64,000 nt of DNA, from positions 1 to 64,000 of the forward strand of contig QHSI01000106.1 in NCBI GenBank assembly GCA_003221515.1, in the 5' to 3' direction. A program made the position numbers and the translations under genes. This DNA is from Candidatus Rokuibacteriota bacterium. GTDB lineage: Bacteria; Methylomirabilota; Methylomirabilia; Rokubacteriales; CSP1-6. Shown piece after piece: positions 52,749 to 62,823 of the stretch. Position 1 is the stretch's first letter. Each line of letters opens with the position of its first letter. Under the pieces are notes generated by a model that saw only the letters and a list, made by a program, of their open reading frames with translations, was not told the origin of the DNA and did not search any database.

Positions 52749-53879
52749 TCAGTAGTCGTAGAGGTGTTCGAGGATCACGCCGCTACGCTCCAGGCCCGCC
52801 AGGATCACGTGCAGCGAGGCCACGGGCGCCTTCACCGCGATCCGCTTGGCGGCCGGGTTCGTGAGGATCGGCGCGCTGAGCACGACCTCGCCGCTCGGAA
52901 ACCGGTAGTCCCAGGCGCGGGGCGCGATCGCCGTCAGGACGATCGTCTCGTTGCCGGCGAAGTCACGGAACCGCACGCCTTGCTTCACCAGCAGGGCGAC
53001 GACCTCGGTGAACGGCTCGTAGCGGGGAAGCCTGACGAGGTAAGAGCCCGGGCCGACGATCCGGACCCGCCGGACCCGGTCGTCGTCGAAGATCCGATCG
53101 GGCGCGTCCTCGACCCAGGCGTGGATCACGAGCTCTTCGGCGGCGTACACCGCGCCGGTGGAGCGGGCGATCATCCAGCCGTACACCGCCTTGATCCCGT
53201 ACTCGGCGGTGAGGGCGAGCCGCCGCTCCCATTTGCGGACCAGGCCCTTGCCCAGGAGCGGCGTCTCACGCCAGAGCGCCGTCAGCGCGCTCGCGAACGG
53301 GAACTCGTACCACGGCGCCGTGTGCATGAACGCGCCGTACTCACCGGCGGTCCGCCGCGCGAACGCGTCTTCCTCGGTGTGATAGCCGGCGATCAGCTCC
53401 GTGAATCGGCCGACCGTGCGCTCGTACGCGCCGCGGACCGCGTTCTCGGCCGAGAAGCTGGTGCCGATGACGCCGAGCATGAGGTGGACACCCGTGTCGT
53501 AGCGGTAGACGCCCTTGGTGGCCCGGCACACGTCCGCGTAGTAGCTCCAGTACTGGCGGATCGCGCCGAGGTAGGGAAACTGGCTCGGCGGCCGCGACTC
53601 GAGGAACCGCGCGTACTCCTGGGTGCTGTAGACGATGTACCACTCCGGTAGCGCGAGAAAGGTCGGCGCCTCCTCGCGGAAGTACCCCTTCACGTCGGTG
53701 GTCGCGCGCCGCAGCTCCAGCGAGCGCGCGATCGGTTGGTTGCGCTTGGCGTAGCAGTGGACGCCGATGAACCGCACGGGAAACGCGACGGCGAGCACCG
53801 CCAGCACTGCGACCGTCGCGGCCGCCAGCTTGACGAAGGTCAGGGCGCGTCGCGGGCGTTCTCGCCTACGCTGCACCAC
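52749..53879 (-). CDS. Uncharacterised membrane-anchored protein
   Basis: A 376-aa protein with one N-terminal hydrophobic segment (FVKLAAATVAVLAVLAVAFPV) after a basic stretch (VVQRRRERPRR), then a large soluble domain rich in aromatic residues (WSYYADVCRATKGVYRYDTGVHLMLGVIG, FMHTAPWYEFPFASALTALW, KAVYGWMIARSTGAVYAAEE). No known family is recognised. GTG at 53879 or 53876 overlaps the previous gene by about 10 bp and is preferred over the upstream GTG/ATG because it gives a compact basic-hydrophobic N-terminus. Confidence 0.72.
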   Translation of the reverse strand: MVQRRRERPRRALTFVKLAAATVAVLAVLAVAFPVRFIGVHCYAKRNQPIARSLELRRATTDVKGYFREEAPTFLALPEWYIVYSTQEYARFLESRPPSQFPYLGAIRQYWSYYADVCRATKGVYRYDTGVHLMLGVIGTSFSAENAVRGAYERTVGRFTELIAGYHTEEDAFARRTAGEYGAFMHTAPWYEFPFASALTALWRETPLLGKGLVRKWERRLALTAEYGIKAVYGWMIARSTGAVYAAEELVIHAWVEDAPDRIFDDDRVRRVRIVGPGSYLVRLPRYEPFTEVVALLVKQGVRFRDFAGNETIVLTAIAPRAWDYRFPSGEVVLSAPILTNPAAKRIAVKAPVASLHVILAGLERSGVILEHLYDY

Positions 53880-54282
53880 GTGCGGGCGTGAGGCTCTTGC
53901 GGAACCCGAACACGAGCGCGATTCCGGCAAGCACGATGTGGGGCAGGTTCACCGCGAAGTTCTTCCCGCTGAAATCGGGCGTGCCCATGCCCTGCATGAA
54001 GATGCTCAGGTCGAGAAGTCCCCGGCTCTGCGTGAGGCCGATCACGGCGTCGAGTCCGTAGAGGATGCCCACCCACAGGAGGTACGTGCGAATCCAGTTC
54101 CGGGCCCGCAGGGCGACGACCGCGCCGACGAGGCCGGAGAGCAAATGGACGACGTCGTCGATGGGATCGATCTTGAACAGGCCGAACAGGAAGCCGTCGG
54201 CGTCCGTGAATCCGGGCGCGTGCGTGATGAGAAAAACGCCGACGAACCCCACCGTGTACACCCACGCGAGCGTCGTAAGCAT
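53866..54282 (-). CDS. DUF4383-like four-helix membrane protein
   Basis: A 138-aa integral membrane protein with four predicted helices: TLAWVYTVGFVGVFLI, LFKIDPIDDVVHLLSGLVGAVVAL, YLLWVGILYGLDAVIGL and LPHIVLAGIALVFGF. The DPIDDVVHLLSG segment and overall plan resemble DUF4383. GAGGCGACAC provides a Shine-Dalgarno for the ATG at 54282. It is the first gene of the small leftward group ending with the FAD oxidase. Confidence 0.78.
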   Translation of the reverse strand: MLTTLAWVYTVGFVGVFLITHAPGFTDADGFLFGLFKIDPIDDVVHLLSGLVGAVVALRARNWIRTYLLWVGILYGLDAVIGLTQSRGLLDLSIFMQGMGTPDFSGKNFAVNLPHIVLAGIALVFGFRKSLTPARGAA

Positions 54283-54377
54283 CGTGTCGCCTCCTCTCAG
54301 CCGTCGCCAGTCGGAGATGAAGCGGCTCTGACGCTTTATAGCACACGTGGTCCGGACCGCCGCCATGCCGCGCGCGG

Positions 54378-56705
54378 TCACGGAACGACCTCGACGCTCA
54401 CGTCACGCGCGTCGGCGCCGCCGGCGTCGTCGAGGACGCGCAGGGTGTAGCGGCCCGCTCGCGACGGGTGCCACGCGAAACTTTCCCCCGCGCCCGTCCG
54501 GCCGAGGAAGCCCTGATCGGCGAACCAGAAGAGGGCGCGCGTCGAGTCGGTGGCCTGCAGATCGATGGCGATCGGCTGCGACAGCCGGATCGTGTAGACG
54601 GCGCCGCGCGATGGCGACGTGATCCGGGGCGCCGACGCGTCGGCCTCCGCGCCGCCGCGGCCGCACGGCATCGCGGGCGGCGGCTCGCGCCGGGGCAGGC
54701 CGGCCTCGCGAAAGAGGCGGAGCATGTCCGCCGGCCAGTATTCGAAGACCTCTCGCCGGGTGAAGGGCCCGTCCTCGCAGACCGCGCGGCCCGAGCGAGT
54801 GTCGACGATGACCGCGCGGTGCAGGCGGCTGACTCGGATCGGCGACTTGCCGGGAATGAACCACGTGGTCGCGCGCTCGCGGCAGTGCGCGTTCGGCAGA
54901 TCGCCGCTGGCCCGGCACACCTCGACGCGCGCGACGTGGGGCGGGAGTGGACGCGGCCGCTCGCCCGGATCGAGCCCTTGCCCGCGGATCGCGTCGACCA
55001 CGTTGAAGAACAGTGGCGCCGCGATCTTGACGCCGACCAGCGCCGGGTTACCGGCGCCGTCGAAGTTCCCGACCCACACGACGAGGGCATAGGGACCGAA
55101 GACGCCCACCGACCATGCATCGCGAAAGCCCCACGACGTGCCGGTCTTCCAGGCCACCGAGGGCGCCGCCGGCCGGCCCGTGTCGGGCCGCGGATTCGCG
55201 CGGAGCATGTCGAGGGTGATGAACGCGGCTTCGGCGCTGATCAGCCGCGTGGTGGAAGGCGGCGCCGGATCGCGCGTGTAGCGAAGGGCGCGTGGCTCGC
55301 CGCCGTTCGCGAGCATGGCATAGAGACGCACGAGCTCCTCGCCGGTGACGTCGCCGCCGCCGAGCACGAGGGCCAGGCCGTAGTGCCGCTCGGGCGCCAG
55401 CTTCGTCACGCCGGCGCTCTTGAGCAGCTCGTAGAGACTCGGGCGCGAGAGCCGGGCGGCCACGGCGACCGCCGGCACGTTGCGGCTCCGCACCAGCGCG
55501 TCCTGCACGCTGATCGGCCCCACGAAGCGGCCGTCGAAGTTCTCGGGGCTGAACGGGCCGAAGGCCGTCGGCACGTCCCTCAGGATCGTCAGCGGATGGA
55601 CCAGACCCTGGTCGAGCCCCAGGGCGTACACGAAGGGCTTCAGGGTCGACCCCGGCGAGCGCTTGGCGAAGACTCCGTTGACCTGGCCGTCGATCGCGTC
55701 GTCGAAATAGTCGGCCGAGCCGACGAGCGCCTTGACCGCCATGGTGCGGGTGTCCACCAGGAGCGCGGCGGCGTTGCGGATGCCGAGGGGCCGCTGCGTC
55801 TCGACGTACCGGGCGATCATCCGCTCGACGGTCGACTGCAGGCGCGGGTCGATGGTCGACCAGATCTCGGTCTCCGCGCCGCGTCTCGTTCTCAAGAGGG
55901 CCTCGACCAGGTGCGGCGCGCGGAAGGGCAGTGCGGTCGGCGACGGCGGAGCCAGCGGCAGCGCCAGGTCGGCTTCCCGGTGACGGTCGCGCGGGTGCCG
56001 CGAGACCCACCGCCGCCACAAGCGCTCGCGCGCGTCGACGAGCTCGCGCTCCGCTTCGCGCGCCGTCCCCTCCCGAGCCGGCGAGACTCGGCGGCGGGGA
56101 TTCTGTGGGATGACGGCGAGGGTCAGCGACTCGGCCAGACCGAGCTCAGCCGCCCGCTTGCCGAAGTACACGAGGCCGGCGGCGCCGACCCCCTCGACGT
56201 TGCGTCCGAAGGGCACGAGGTTCAAATAGGCTTCGAGGATCTCGCGCTTGCCGTAGCGCAGCTCGAGCCACGCGGCGGCGCCGATCTGCCACAGCTTGCC
56301 GCCCACCGTACGGCTGTCGATCCCGTCGAGCCGCCTCGCCAGCTGCATCGTGATCGTCGATCCGCCCTGGCGCCGGCGGCCGAACCAGCTCGCGCCCGCG
56401 CTCCGAGCCAGCGCGTACGGATTGACGCCGGGATGCCAGAAAAACCACCGGTCTTCGTACAGCAGCACCGCCTCCCGGGTCGCCGGCGCGATCTGATCGA
56501 GAGGGACCCAGAGGCGGTACTGCTGGTCGGCGGCCAGCGTGAGACGGAGCAGCTCGCCGTTCTCCGCGAAGACGGCCGACGAGAACGTCGCCCGGCTACC
56601 CAGCGATGGCGCGGCCACGATGCGCGGCGCGACCAGTGCGGCGGTCGTGAGCGCGCCCACGACGAGCGCGAGCCGCCATCGGCCCCGGCGCGCGGGACGG
56701 CTCAC
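54378..56705 (-). CDS. pbpC: Penicillin-binding protein 1C (bifunctional peptidoglycan glycosyltransferase/transpeptidase-like)
   Basis: A 775-aa PBP1C. A transmembrane helix (residues about 10-30) is followed by the GT51 glycosyltransferase (EDRWFFWHPGVNPYALARS with the catalytic Glu, RRQGGSTITMQLAR), the transpeptidase domain (SPGSTLKPF with SxxK, SRN, KTGTS) and the PBP1C-specific C-terminal domain from about residue 660. PbpC and the alpha-2-macroglobulin next door are a classical coupled pair; their genes overlap (ATGA). Confidence 0.96.
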   Translation of the reverse strand: MSRPARRGRWRLALVVGALTTAALVAPRIVAAPSLGSRATFSSAVFAENGELLRLTLAADQQYRLWVPLDQIAPATREAVLLYEDRWFFWHPGVNPYALARSAGASWFGRRRQGGSTITMQLARRLDGIDSRTVGGKLWQIGAAAWLELRYGKREILEAYLNLVPFGRNVEGVGAAGLVYFGKRAAELGLAESLTLAVIPQNPRRRVSPAREGTAREAERELVDARERLWRRWVSRHPRDRHREADLALPLAPPSPTALPFRAPHLVEALLRTRRGAETEIWSTIDPRLQSTVERMIARYVETQRPLGIRNAAALLVDTRTMAVKALVGSADYFDDAIDGQVNGVFAKRSPGSTLKPFVYALGLDQGLVHPLTILRDVPTAFGPFSPENFDGRFVGPISVQDALVRSRNVPAVAVAARLSRPSLYELLKSAGVTKLAPERHYGLALVLGGGDVTGEELVRLYAMLANGGEPRALRYTRDPAPPSTTRLISAEAAFITLDMLRANPRPDTGRPAAPSVAWKTGTSWGFRDAWSVGVFGPYALVVWVGNFDGAGNPALVGVKIAAPLFFNVVDAIRGQGLDPGERPRPLPPHVARVEVCRASGDLPNAHCRERATTWFIPGKSPIRVSRLHRAVIVDTRSGRAVCEDGPFTRREVFEYWPADMLRLFREAGLPRREPPPAMPCGRGGAEADASAPRITSPSRGAVYTIRLSQPIAIDLQATDSTRALFWFADQGFLGRTGAGESFAWHPSRAGRYTLRVLDDAGGADARDVSVEVVP

Positions 56706-59700
56706 CGGGACAGACGCTCGACCGTGATCTGTCCCGCGGGCGAGCGCGCCCGGACCGTGCGGTCGTACAGCGACTCACCGTACGCGGGCGGCACGACGAA
56801 GCGGCCGACGTTGGTGGCCTTGATCCGGTACGTGAACTCGGCCATGTCGGGGCCGACGGTGCCGTAGAGCACGACGCGCTCTTCGCGAATGTCGGCGAAC
56901 TCCGCTGACCAGGTCCCGCCGCCGCCCAGCGGATTGGCCCAGCCCGGCCCACCGGACGTGCCGCCGATCGGGGTCGGGATGAGCACGGGCTCGAACCCGC
57001 CGGGCAGCAGATCGACCAGCGCGACGTCGCGCAGCGCGGGCCGGTCGACCACCCGGAAGCGCAGGCGCACGGTGATCTCTTCGCCGAGCCTCACCGACGT
57101 GATCGGCGTGCCGGCCGCGTCGAGATACTCGCGGAACACCTCGAGCCCCGACCGGAGCTCGCCGGCTGGCGGTGTGCGATCGAAGCCGGATTCGGTGACG
57201 GAGTAGAACGTCGTCAGCGGCTCGGAATTCGCGAACCGCAGCGTGGCCGTGTCGGACGCGAATGGCACGCGCGGCACGAGCGTGCCCGGCAATGCCAGGG
57301 ACCGCGCGGCACCGTCACGCGGCACTTCCGTGATCGCGAGCTTGCCGAGGACGACCGGGCTCACCAGCGTGGCGTAGGCGTCGAGCGCCAGGATCGTGTA
57401 GGCCGCCGACAGCGTGTGGAAGCGTCCCTGCTGGATCGGCTTGATCATGTCCGCCAGCGTCGCCGCCGAGAGCGCCCGCGCCCGCTGCGGGAAGTGACGC
57501 GCGACGAGGTACAGGACCTGCGCGTCGTGCACGAGCGGGTCGTAGTACGACTCGTAGCGATACGGTGCGGCGCTCTGGCCGATCCGCTCGAGCGGCTTGT
57601 CGATGAGGCTCCCGGCGAGGCGCTCCTGCTTGAGGAGCTGATAGCTCGCCGCCAGGTATGCGGCCGCCAGGTCCGCCGGCCAGTCCTTCGGATACCTGTC
57701 GTCGAGCCTCTCGCGCAGGCCCGTGAGCATGGGCGTGGTCACGATCCCTTGCCGGGTCAGCAGATAGGCGGCGTAGGCCCGGGTCCGCGCCTGCGCCAGA
57801 TCCTGCGCCGGAATGGTCCCGAGCTGCTGCAGGTACGCGTTGCCCTTCTGGATCATGTCGGCGGGAACGTACTCGTCCCGCTCGGCGGCCTCGAGCAGGA
57901 GGTGCACCGCGTAGACCGACGCGAACTCGCTGGCCTGCACCGACGCGGTCCACAGGCCGAAGCCACCCTCGGCGTTCTGGCGCGTGCGCAACACCCGAAC
58001 GGCATCCGCGAAGTTTCGGCCCGGCGTGAGCCCCGGCCGGGGCGGCGCCAGGAGCTCGGGGCGGCGCGCGAGAACCACCTGTGGCATCGCCTTGCTCACG
58101 AGCTGCTCCGTGCACATATGGCCGAAGGCCACGAGATAGGTGCTGAGGCCATGGGCGAGAACGAGCGGGAGGGGCGAGATGGCCGCTTCGAGCTGCCGGT
58201 GCTCTCGGTGGAGGTCGCGCTGCACCGGCACGTCGATCGAGCCGGTGAAGCCGCCGGCGGTGACGATCGTGTAATGCGGCGTCGCCGGGCGCACGGACAC
58301 GTCGGTGTCGAGCGCCGCGCCGTAGGGTCCTGAGCCGGCCGTGAAGCTGAGCGTCGCCGACCCCAGGCGCGTGTCGGCTCCCATCCTGGCCCGCACGCGG
58401 AACGTGGCGACCCCTTCGCGCAACGCGCCGACCCTGAGCGAGTGCTGCGCGGGGCCTGCGACCTCGAGGTGCGGCGTGGTCGAGAGCGCGACCGTCACGG
58501 CCGCGTCAGGCCCGGATGCGCGCACGTTGTTGGCGACGCCGACCGAGACGTCGAACTCGTCGCCGGGTGCGACCGCCACCGGCGCGTTGGGCGACAGCAC
58601 GAAGTCGCCGCGGACCAGGGACTGCACGCTGGCCACGCCCAGGCTCGTGTCGTTGACGGCCACCGCCATCACGCGCAGCGCGCCGTTGAAGGTTCCCGGC
58701 ACCTGGTAGACGAACTCGCGCGAGCCCTTCACGTCGACGACGCCCGACCAGAAGACCACCGGCGCGTCGCGTCGACGCTTGAACGGGTTCAGGTGTCGGC
58801 CGAGCTCCGCTCCCGCGTCGCCGCCGGGCGCCGCGGCGCTCATGATCCGCTTGAACTCGGGCAGGATCAGGTCGAGGATCTGCGCGGTCCGCACCTCGAG
58901 CATGCGCTTGCGGAAGAAGTGTCCGAGCGGATCGGGCGTCTGATAGCGGGCGACCTGCAAGATCCCCTCGTCCACCGCGAAGACGACCGCGCGGGCCGGC
59001 TGGGTGGCCGCGAGCGTGATCCGCAGCGGTTGTCCTGGCTGCACCGTCTCGGCCGCGGTCAGCGTGAGCGTATTGGTCCGCTGGGCGAGGCTCAGCGTGA
59101 ACGGCACGACGCCGAACGAGAGCGGGCTCATGAAGATCTCCTCCGACGCCGGATCGCGGACGTAGTGCACGGCGACGTAGCCGTTGCCCTCGAAGTCGCC
59201 CGGGATCCGGATCCGCTGCACCGAGCCCAGCGTCGAGCTCTTGAACCACTGATGGGCGTAGACGCGCTCGCGCTCGATGGTGACGAGGCCGGCACCGGCG
59301 TACGGGGCGCGGATGCTGACCTCGATCTCGTCGCCGGGCGCGTAGTCCTTGCGGTCGAGCGCGAGCTGCAGCTCGGCGTTCCGCTCGAGCGAACGGGTGA
59401 CGTTGGCGTGGCCGGTCACCGTGTACTCGATGCGGTTCATCTCGAGCCCCTGCGCGTCGCGGACGACGTACGCGAAGCTGCCGGCACGCGTGGTGGCCAG
59501 CGCCAGCGACAGGCCGGCCGCCCGGATCGCGAGCGGCTGCTCGGTGATCGTGATCTCTTTTCGCCGCGACTCGTACTTGTACGTGTTGTTGGCCTGCCGG
59601 GTCAGCACGGAGACCCAGGCGCGTTCGACCAGCACGAGCTTCAACCCGCTCACGGCGGTCTTTCTGGCGTTGGGATCGATGGCGATCACCGAGACCGTGC

Positions 59701-62575
59701 GCTTCGCGCCCCGCGTGACGTAGTCGAGCGGGCCATCGGGCTTGTAGCCGACCAGGAACGGCAGCTCGGAGACCAGGGCCGCCGTCTCGGCGGAGACGCT
59801 TCGCCCGCCTTCGGGCTCGAACGCGCGCGCCAGGAAATGCAGGTGATACGTCGCCCGGGCGTAGCGGTCGAGGCGGAGCTCCAGGTCGGCCTCGCCGCGC
59901 TCGTCGGTCGTCGCCTCGCCGAGCGGATTGCTGTAGCCCTCCCTGGCGCGCTGCGGGTCGAAGAAGCTGTAGCCCGCGTGGCTCCGGAAGGCCGGGAACG
60001 CCGGCGAGAGCGTCAGCACCGCTTCGACGCGACGCTTCTCCGCCGGCGTGCCGAAGAGGTTCTGCACCCGGACGCGCGCGGTGAGCCCGGACGGGCTCAG
60101 CCAGCCCTCGGCGGTGTCGCGGGACAGCGCGGCGGTGATCTTCATGCGATCGGGCAGGAACTCCTGCACGTTCACGGTGGTCGATCCGATCTGCTGGTTG
60201 GGCTTGCCGTCCTTCACGATCGAGAGCGTGACGGCGTAGGCGCCGGTGGGCGAGCTCTCGACGGTCTGGTGCGACAGGTCGCTGAAGCCGCCGGCGCCCA
60301 GCGCGAGCTTCTCGCGCTTGACCGTCAAACCGCGTGGATCGACGACCTCGACCTCCAGCGGCAGCCCGACGAGGCTCTTCACCCATCCCGCGGCCTTCAC
60401 GATCGCGGCCACGTGGATCGTGTCGCCCGGCCGGTAGAGCCCTCGATCCGAGAACAGGTAGGCGCTCAGCTGGTCGGGGATGCGGGCGTTCTGGACACCG
60501 CCCACGTCGAAGCGCGTGAGGTCGAGCCCGCGATCGGAGCGCGTGAGCGGCAGGAAGCTCGTGTCGTCACCGCGACGCACGACGTACATCAGCGCCGCAC
60601 GCTCGCGGGTCAACCCGTCGAGCCTCGGGAACTGCGCGCGCCCGGTCGCGTCAGTCGGGCGCGAGAACGCGACCAGGCCGTTCTTCCCGATGACGTCGAC
60701 GGTCGCCCCGGTCACCGCGTTGCCGGAGTGAATCGACTGGACGAAGACGTCCTGGGCGCCGTCGAGCGCCTTCTTGACGAGGATGCCGAGATCGGTCACG
60801 AGCACGAGCCGCCGGTCGCTGTAGCGCCCGTCGAGCCCCCACCGCTCGCGGTTCCATCGCGGGTCCGCGCCACCCGGCTCGGCGTCGGTCGGACGATCCA
60901 TCGCCGGGTCGTAGCTCTGGACCGTGAGCAGGAAGACGCCGCGCCGCTCGGCGCCGTCGGCCCTCAGATATTCCGAGAGGTCGAGCGCGTGGTAGTGCGG
61001 GCGCCCGCGTGGCAGGTTCGGCAGCGGCACTTTGCGCTCGAAGCGCTCGACCAGATTGTCGGATCCGAACTGGTTGCCGAACTGGGGGTGGGCGAAGTCT
61101 CCGAACGATTGGGACACCAGGTGCTGGAGCTGCGAGGGCAGCACGCGACCGACCTCGATGCGCAGGCCGGGAAGATCGCGGACGAGAATGGCGACCTTGC
61201 GCTCGCCGCTCACGGCCAGGAGCGAGCCCTGGCTGAGGATCTTCAGCTCGGGCGGAAACGGCGGCACCCGCACGAGACGCTGCATCCGGTCGCCCAGCAG
61301 GTAGCCGCCGAAGCCGCGCAATCCCCGCTCGACCTGGACGTACACGTAGCGCCCGACGTCGGCGCGGTACTTGAACGAGTGCGTCTCGACGTTCTCGCGC
61401 TCGGCGGCGATCGGATCGAGCGTCAAGCGTGTGCTCGCGGCGAGGATGGCGTCGGTGATCTCGGCCGGGTCGCGCCAGTCGTGGATCTTTTCGCGCGGAT
61501 CGCGAGGCTCCGGGTGCTGCACGGGCAGGACCCACGCCGCGATCCTCTTCTGCATCTCGTTCTCGTGGGCCGCGGCAGACAGCTCCACGACGAGGACCTG
61601 CTCCTGCTCACCGGCGACGCCGCTGACGACGGCGGGCCCGACGGTGTTGACCCGCAGGCTGTAGAGCCCGGGGATGGTGATCGTCTGCGTCGGCGCGTAG
61701 TCGGCGGCCTTGCCACCGCGCGCCGCCACCACGCCCTTGTGGACGGTGACCGTCAGCGTCGTGCTCTCCCGAGGGATCGGCAGTGCCGCCGAATGGATGT
61801 AGGCGTTCAGCCCTAGCTTGTCGTAGCTGATCGTGAACTTCGTGGTCTGCCGCCCCACGCCCAGGACGCCGGCCGACTGGCCGGCGAGCCTGAGCTCGAT
61901 GCGCTTCTCCAGCTCGGCGGCGTCGACCGGATGGCTGAAGCTCAGCCCGATCACCGCCTTCTTCAGGGCGGGATCGACCGGGTCCTGGAAGAACTCCGCG
62001 TTGGCCAGCGTCAGCACGAAGAGAGGTGTCTGAAAGGTGAACCAGCTCTCGGCGAGGCGAACGTCTCGCGTGAAGGCGCGTTTGTCGAACGTCACCGTGT
62101 ACTGGGCGCCGATCGGCCAGTCGTCCTTCGGCTGGAACCCGAGCGTGGTGTCCGACGTCCAGCGCCAGGTTCCTGCCAGCGCGGGGCTCATCGCGATCCC
62201 GCTCGACACGTCCTTGCCGACGCCGGAGAGCGGAGCGACTGATCGATGAAACGTGACCACGAGGGGGTTGGGCTTCTTGTCGCTCTCGATCTCGGTGCGC
62301 TCCGGCGCCTTCACCGTGTACGTGACAACGACCGGCCGCGGCCGAGCCTGCCACCAGAGATAGCCCCACGACCCGCCGACGGCGAGGACGAGGATCGCCC
62401 CGGACAGCGCGCCGGTGAGCCGGGGCCGCGCCGCCAGGCGCCGCGCGGTGAGGCTGACCAGCTCGACGAGCCGGCGCAGCCAAACGGGCGCATCCCAGGT
62501 CACGCGGCCGAACAGCGCCGCCGTCGACGCGCGTAGAACTCGCCAACCCAACCCGAGCGCAGGGCGGAGACGCAT
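56702..62575 (-). CDS. Bacterial alpha-2-macroglobulin with thioester motif
   Basis: A 1957-aa protein of the YfhM type, thought to trap proteases in the periplasm while PbpC repairs the wall. The N-terminus has a transmembrane anchor (ALSGAILVLAVGGSWGYLWW near residue 55-75) rather than a lipobox. MG-type beta domains fill the middle; near residue 1490 GHMCTEQLVSKAMP contains the CxEQ thioester motif, followed by the alpha-helical toroid (YLQQLGTIPAQDLAQARTRAYAAYLL). The reading frame is intact throughout. It overlaps pbpC and lies downstream of a tandem REP-like pair and the OmpA gene. Confidence 0.94.
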   Translation of the reverse strand: MRLRPALGLGWRVLRASTAALFGRVTWDAPVWLRRLVELVSLTARRLAARPRLTGALSGAILVLAVGGSWGYLWWQARPRPVVVTYTVKAPERTEIESDKKPNPLVVTFHRSVAPLSGVGKDVSSGIAMSPALAGTWRWTSDTTLGFQPKDDWPIGAQYTVTFDKRAFTRDVRLAESWFTFQTPLFVLTLANAEFFQDPVDPALKKAVIGLSFSHPVDAAELEKRIELRLAGQSAGVLGVGRQTTKFTISYDKLGLNAYIHSAALPIPRESTTLTVTVHKGVVAARGGKAADYAPTQTITIPGLYSLRVNTVGPAVVSGVAGEQEQVLVVELSAAAHENEMQKRIAAWVLPVQHPEPRDPREKIHDWRDPAEITDAILAASTRLTLDPIAAERENVETHSFKYRADVGRYVYVQVERGLRGFGGYLLGDRMQRLVRVPPFPPELKILSQGSLLAVSGERKVAILVRDLPGLRIEVGRVLPSQLQHLVSQSFGDFAHPQFGNQFGSDNLVERFERKVPLPNLPRGRPHYHALDLSEYLRADGAERRGVFLLTVQSYDPAMDRPTDAEPGGADPRWNRERWGLDGRYSDRRLVLVTDLGILVKKALDGAQDVFVQSIHSGNAVTGATVDVIGKNGLVAFSRPTDATGRAQFPRLDGLTRERAALMYVVRRGDDTSFLPLTRSDRGLDLTRFDVGGVQNARIPDQLSAYLFSDRGLYRPGDTIHVAAIVKAAGWVKSLVGLPLEVEVVDPRGLTVKREKLALGAGGFSDLSHQTVESSPTGAYAVTLSIVKDGKPNQQIGSTTVNVQEFLPDRMKITAALSRDTAEGWLSPSGLTARVRVQNLFGTPAEKRRVEAVLTLSPAFPAFRSHAGYSFFDPQRAREGYSNPLGEATTDERGEADLELRLDRYARATYHLHFLARAFEPEGGRSVSAETAALVSELPFLVGYKPDGPLDYVTRGAKRTVSVIAIDPNARKTAVSGLKLVLVERAWVSVLTRQANNTYKYESRRKEITITEQPLAIRAAGLSLALATTRAGSFAYVVRDAQGLEMNRIEYTVTGHANVTRSLERNAELQLALDRKDYAPGDEIEVSIRAPYAGAGLVTIERERVYAHQWFKSSTLGSVQRIRIPGDFEGNGYVAVHYVRDPASEEIFMSPLSFGVVPFTLSLAQRTNTLTLTAAETVQPGQPLRITLAATQPARAVVFAVDEGILQVARYQTPDPLGHFFRKRMLEVRTAQILDLILPEFKRIMSAAAPGGDAGAELGRHLNPFKRRRDAPVVFWSGVVDVKGSREFVYQVPGTFNGALRVMAVAVNDTSLGVASVQSLVRGDFVLSPNAPVAVAPGDEFDVSVGVANNVRASGPDAAVTVALSTTPHLEVAGPAQHSLRVGALREGVATFRVRARMGADTRLGSATLSFTAGSGPYGAALDTDVSVRPATPHYTIVTAGGFTGSIDVPVQRDLHREHRQLEAAISPLPLVLAHGLSTYLVAFGHMCTEQLVSKAMPQVVLARRPELLAPPRPGLTPGRNFADAVRVLRTRQNAEGGFGLWTASVQASEFASVYAVHLLLEAAERDEYVPADMIQKGNAYLQQLGTIPAQDLAQARTRAYAAYLLTRQGIVTTPMLTGLRERLDDRYPKDWPADLAAAYLAASYQLLKQERLAGSLIDKPLERIGQSAAPYRYESYYDPLVHDAQVLYLVARHFPQRARALSAATLADMIKPIQQGRFHTLSAAYTILALDAYATLVSPVVLGKLAITEVPRDGAARSLALPGTLVPRVPFASDTATLRFANSEPLTTFYSVTESGFDRTPPAGELRSGLEVFREYLDAAGTPITSVRLGEEITVRLRFRVVDRPALRDVALVDLLPGGFEPVLIPTPIGGTSGGPGWANPLGGGGTWSAEFADIREERVVLYGTVGPDMAEFTYRIKATNVGRFVVPPAYGESLYDRTVRARSPAGQITVERLSR

Positions 62576-62597
62576 GATCGGCCCTCAGAAGGTGGCA

Positions 62598-62650
62598 GTG
62601 CGCGCCGCAAGCCGTCGCGGGGCTGGGGCCCCGCCGGCTGAGGCGCGGCT
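62598..62650 (+). repeat. REP-like hairpin repeat, tandem unit 1 of 2 (with compensatory change)
   Basis: The hairpin differs from the 49899 copies at two paired positions: the 5' arm is AGCCG and the 3' arm CGGCT, replacing GGCCG/CGGCC. The pairing is kept, which is covariation. The unit is followed by CTAGAAATTCTAG (62648-62660), an AT-rich near-palindrome, and then the second unit 63 bp after the first. Confidence 0.85.
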
Positions 62651-62660
62651 AGAAATTCTA

Positions 62661-62712
62661 GTGCGCGCCGCAAGCCGTCGCGGGGCTGGGGCCCCGCCGG
62701 CCGAGGCGCGGC
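62661..62712 (+). repeat. REP-like hairpin repeat, tandem unit 2 of 2
   Basis: The second unit has the AGCCG 5' arm but the CGGCC 3' arm, so one base pair is lost (A opposite C) relative to unit 1. The core GCGGGGC-TGGG-GCCCCGC is unchanged. It lies in the 248-bp gap between the OmpA-domain gene and the alpha-2-macroglobulin gene. Confidence 0.85.
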
Positions 62713-62823
62713 GACAGATCCTGGACGACGCGGAGCCGCGGTGCGTGGCCGGACCGCTGAAGCTCTCCGCCCCGGCGGCGACGGCCGCCGAGGCGGAGAT
62801 CAGAACGGCGCCCATGGAGCCGA

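Noticed and set aside
62648-62660. AT-rich palindrome CTAGAAATTCTAG as an operator
   Set aside because: It occurs only between two tandem repeat units and is not present at the equivalent place in the other pair.
62585-62815. Small secreted ORF (signal-like MGAVLISASAAVAAG then repeated [17 protein letters not shown])
   Set aside because: The repeated part is simply the translated REP-like units; no evidence that it is a gene.
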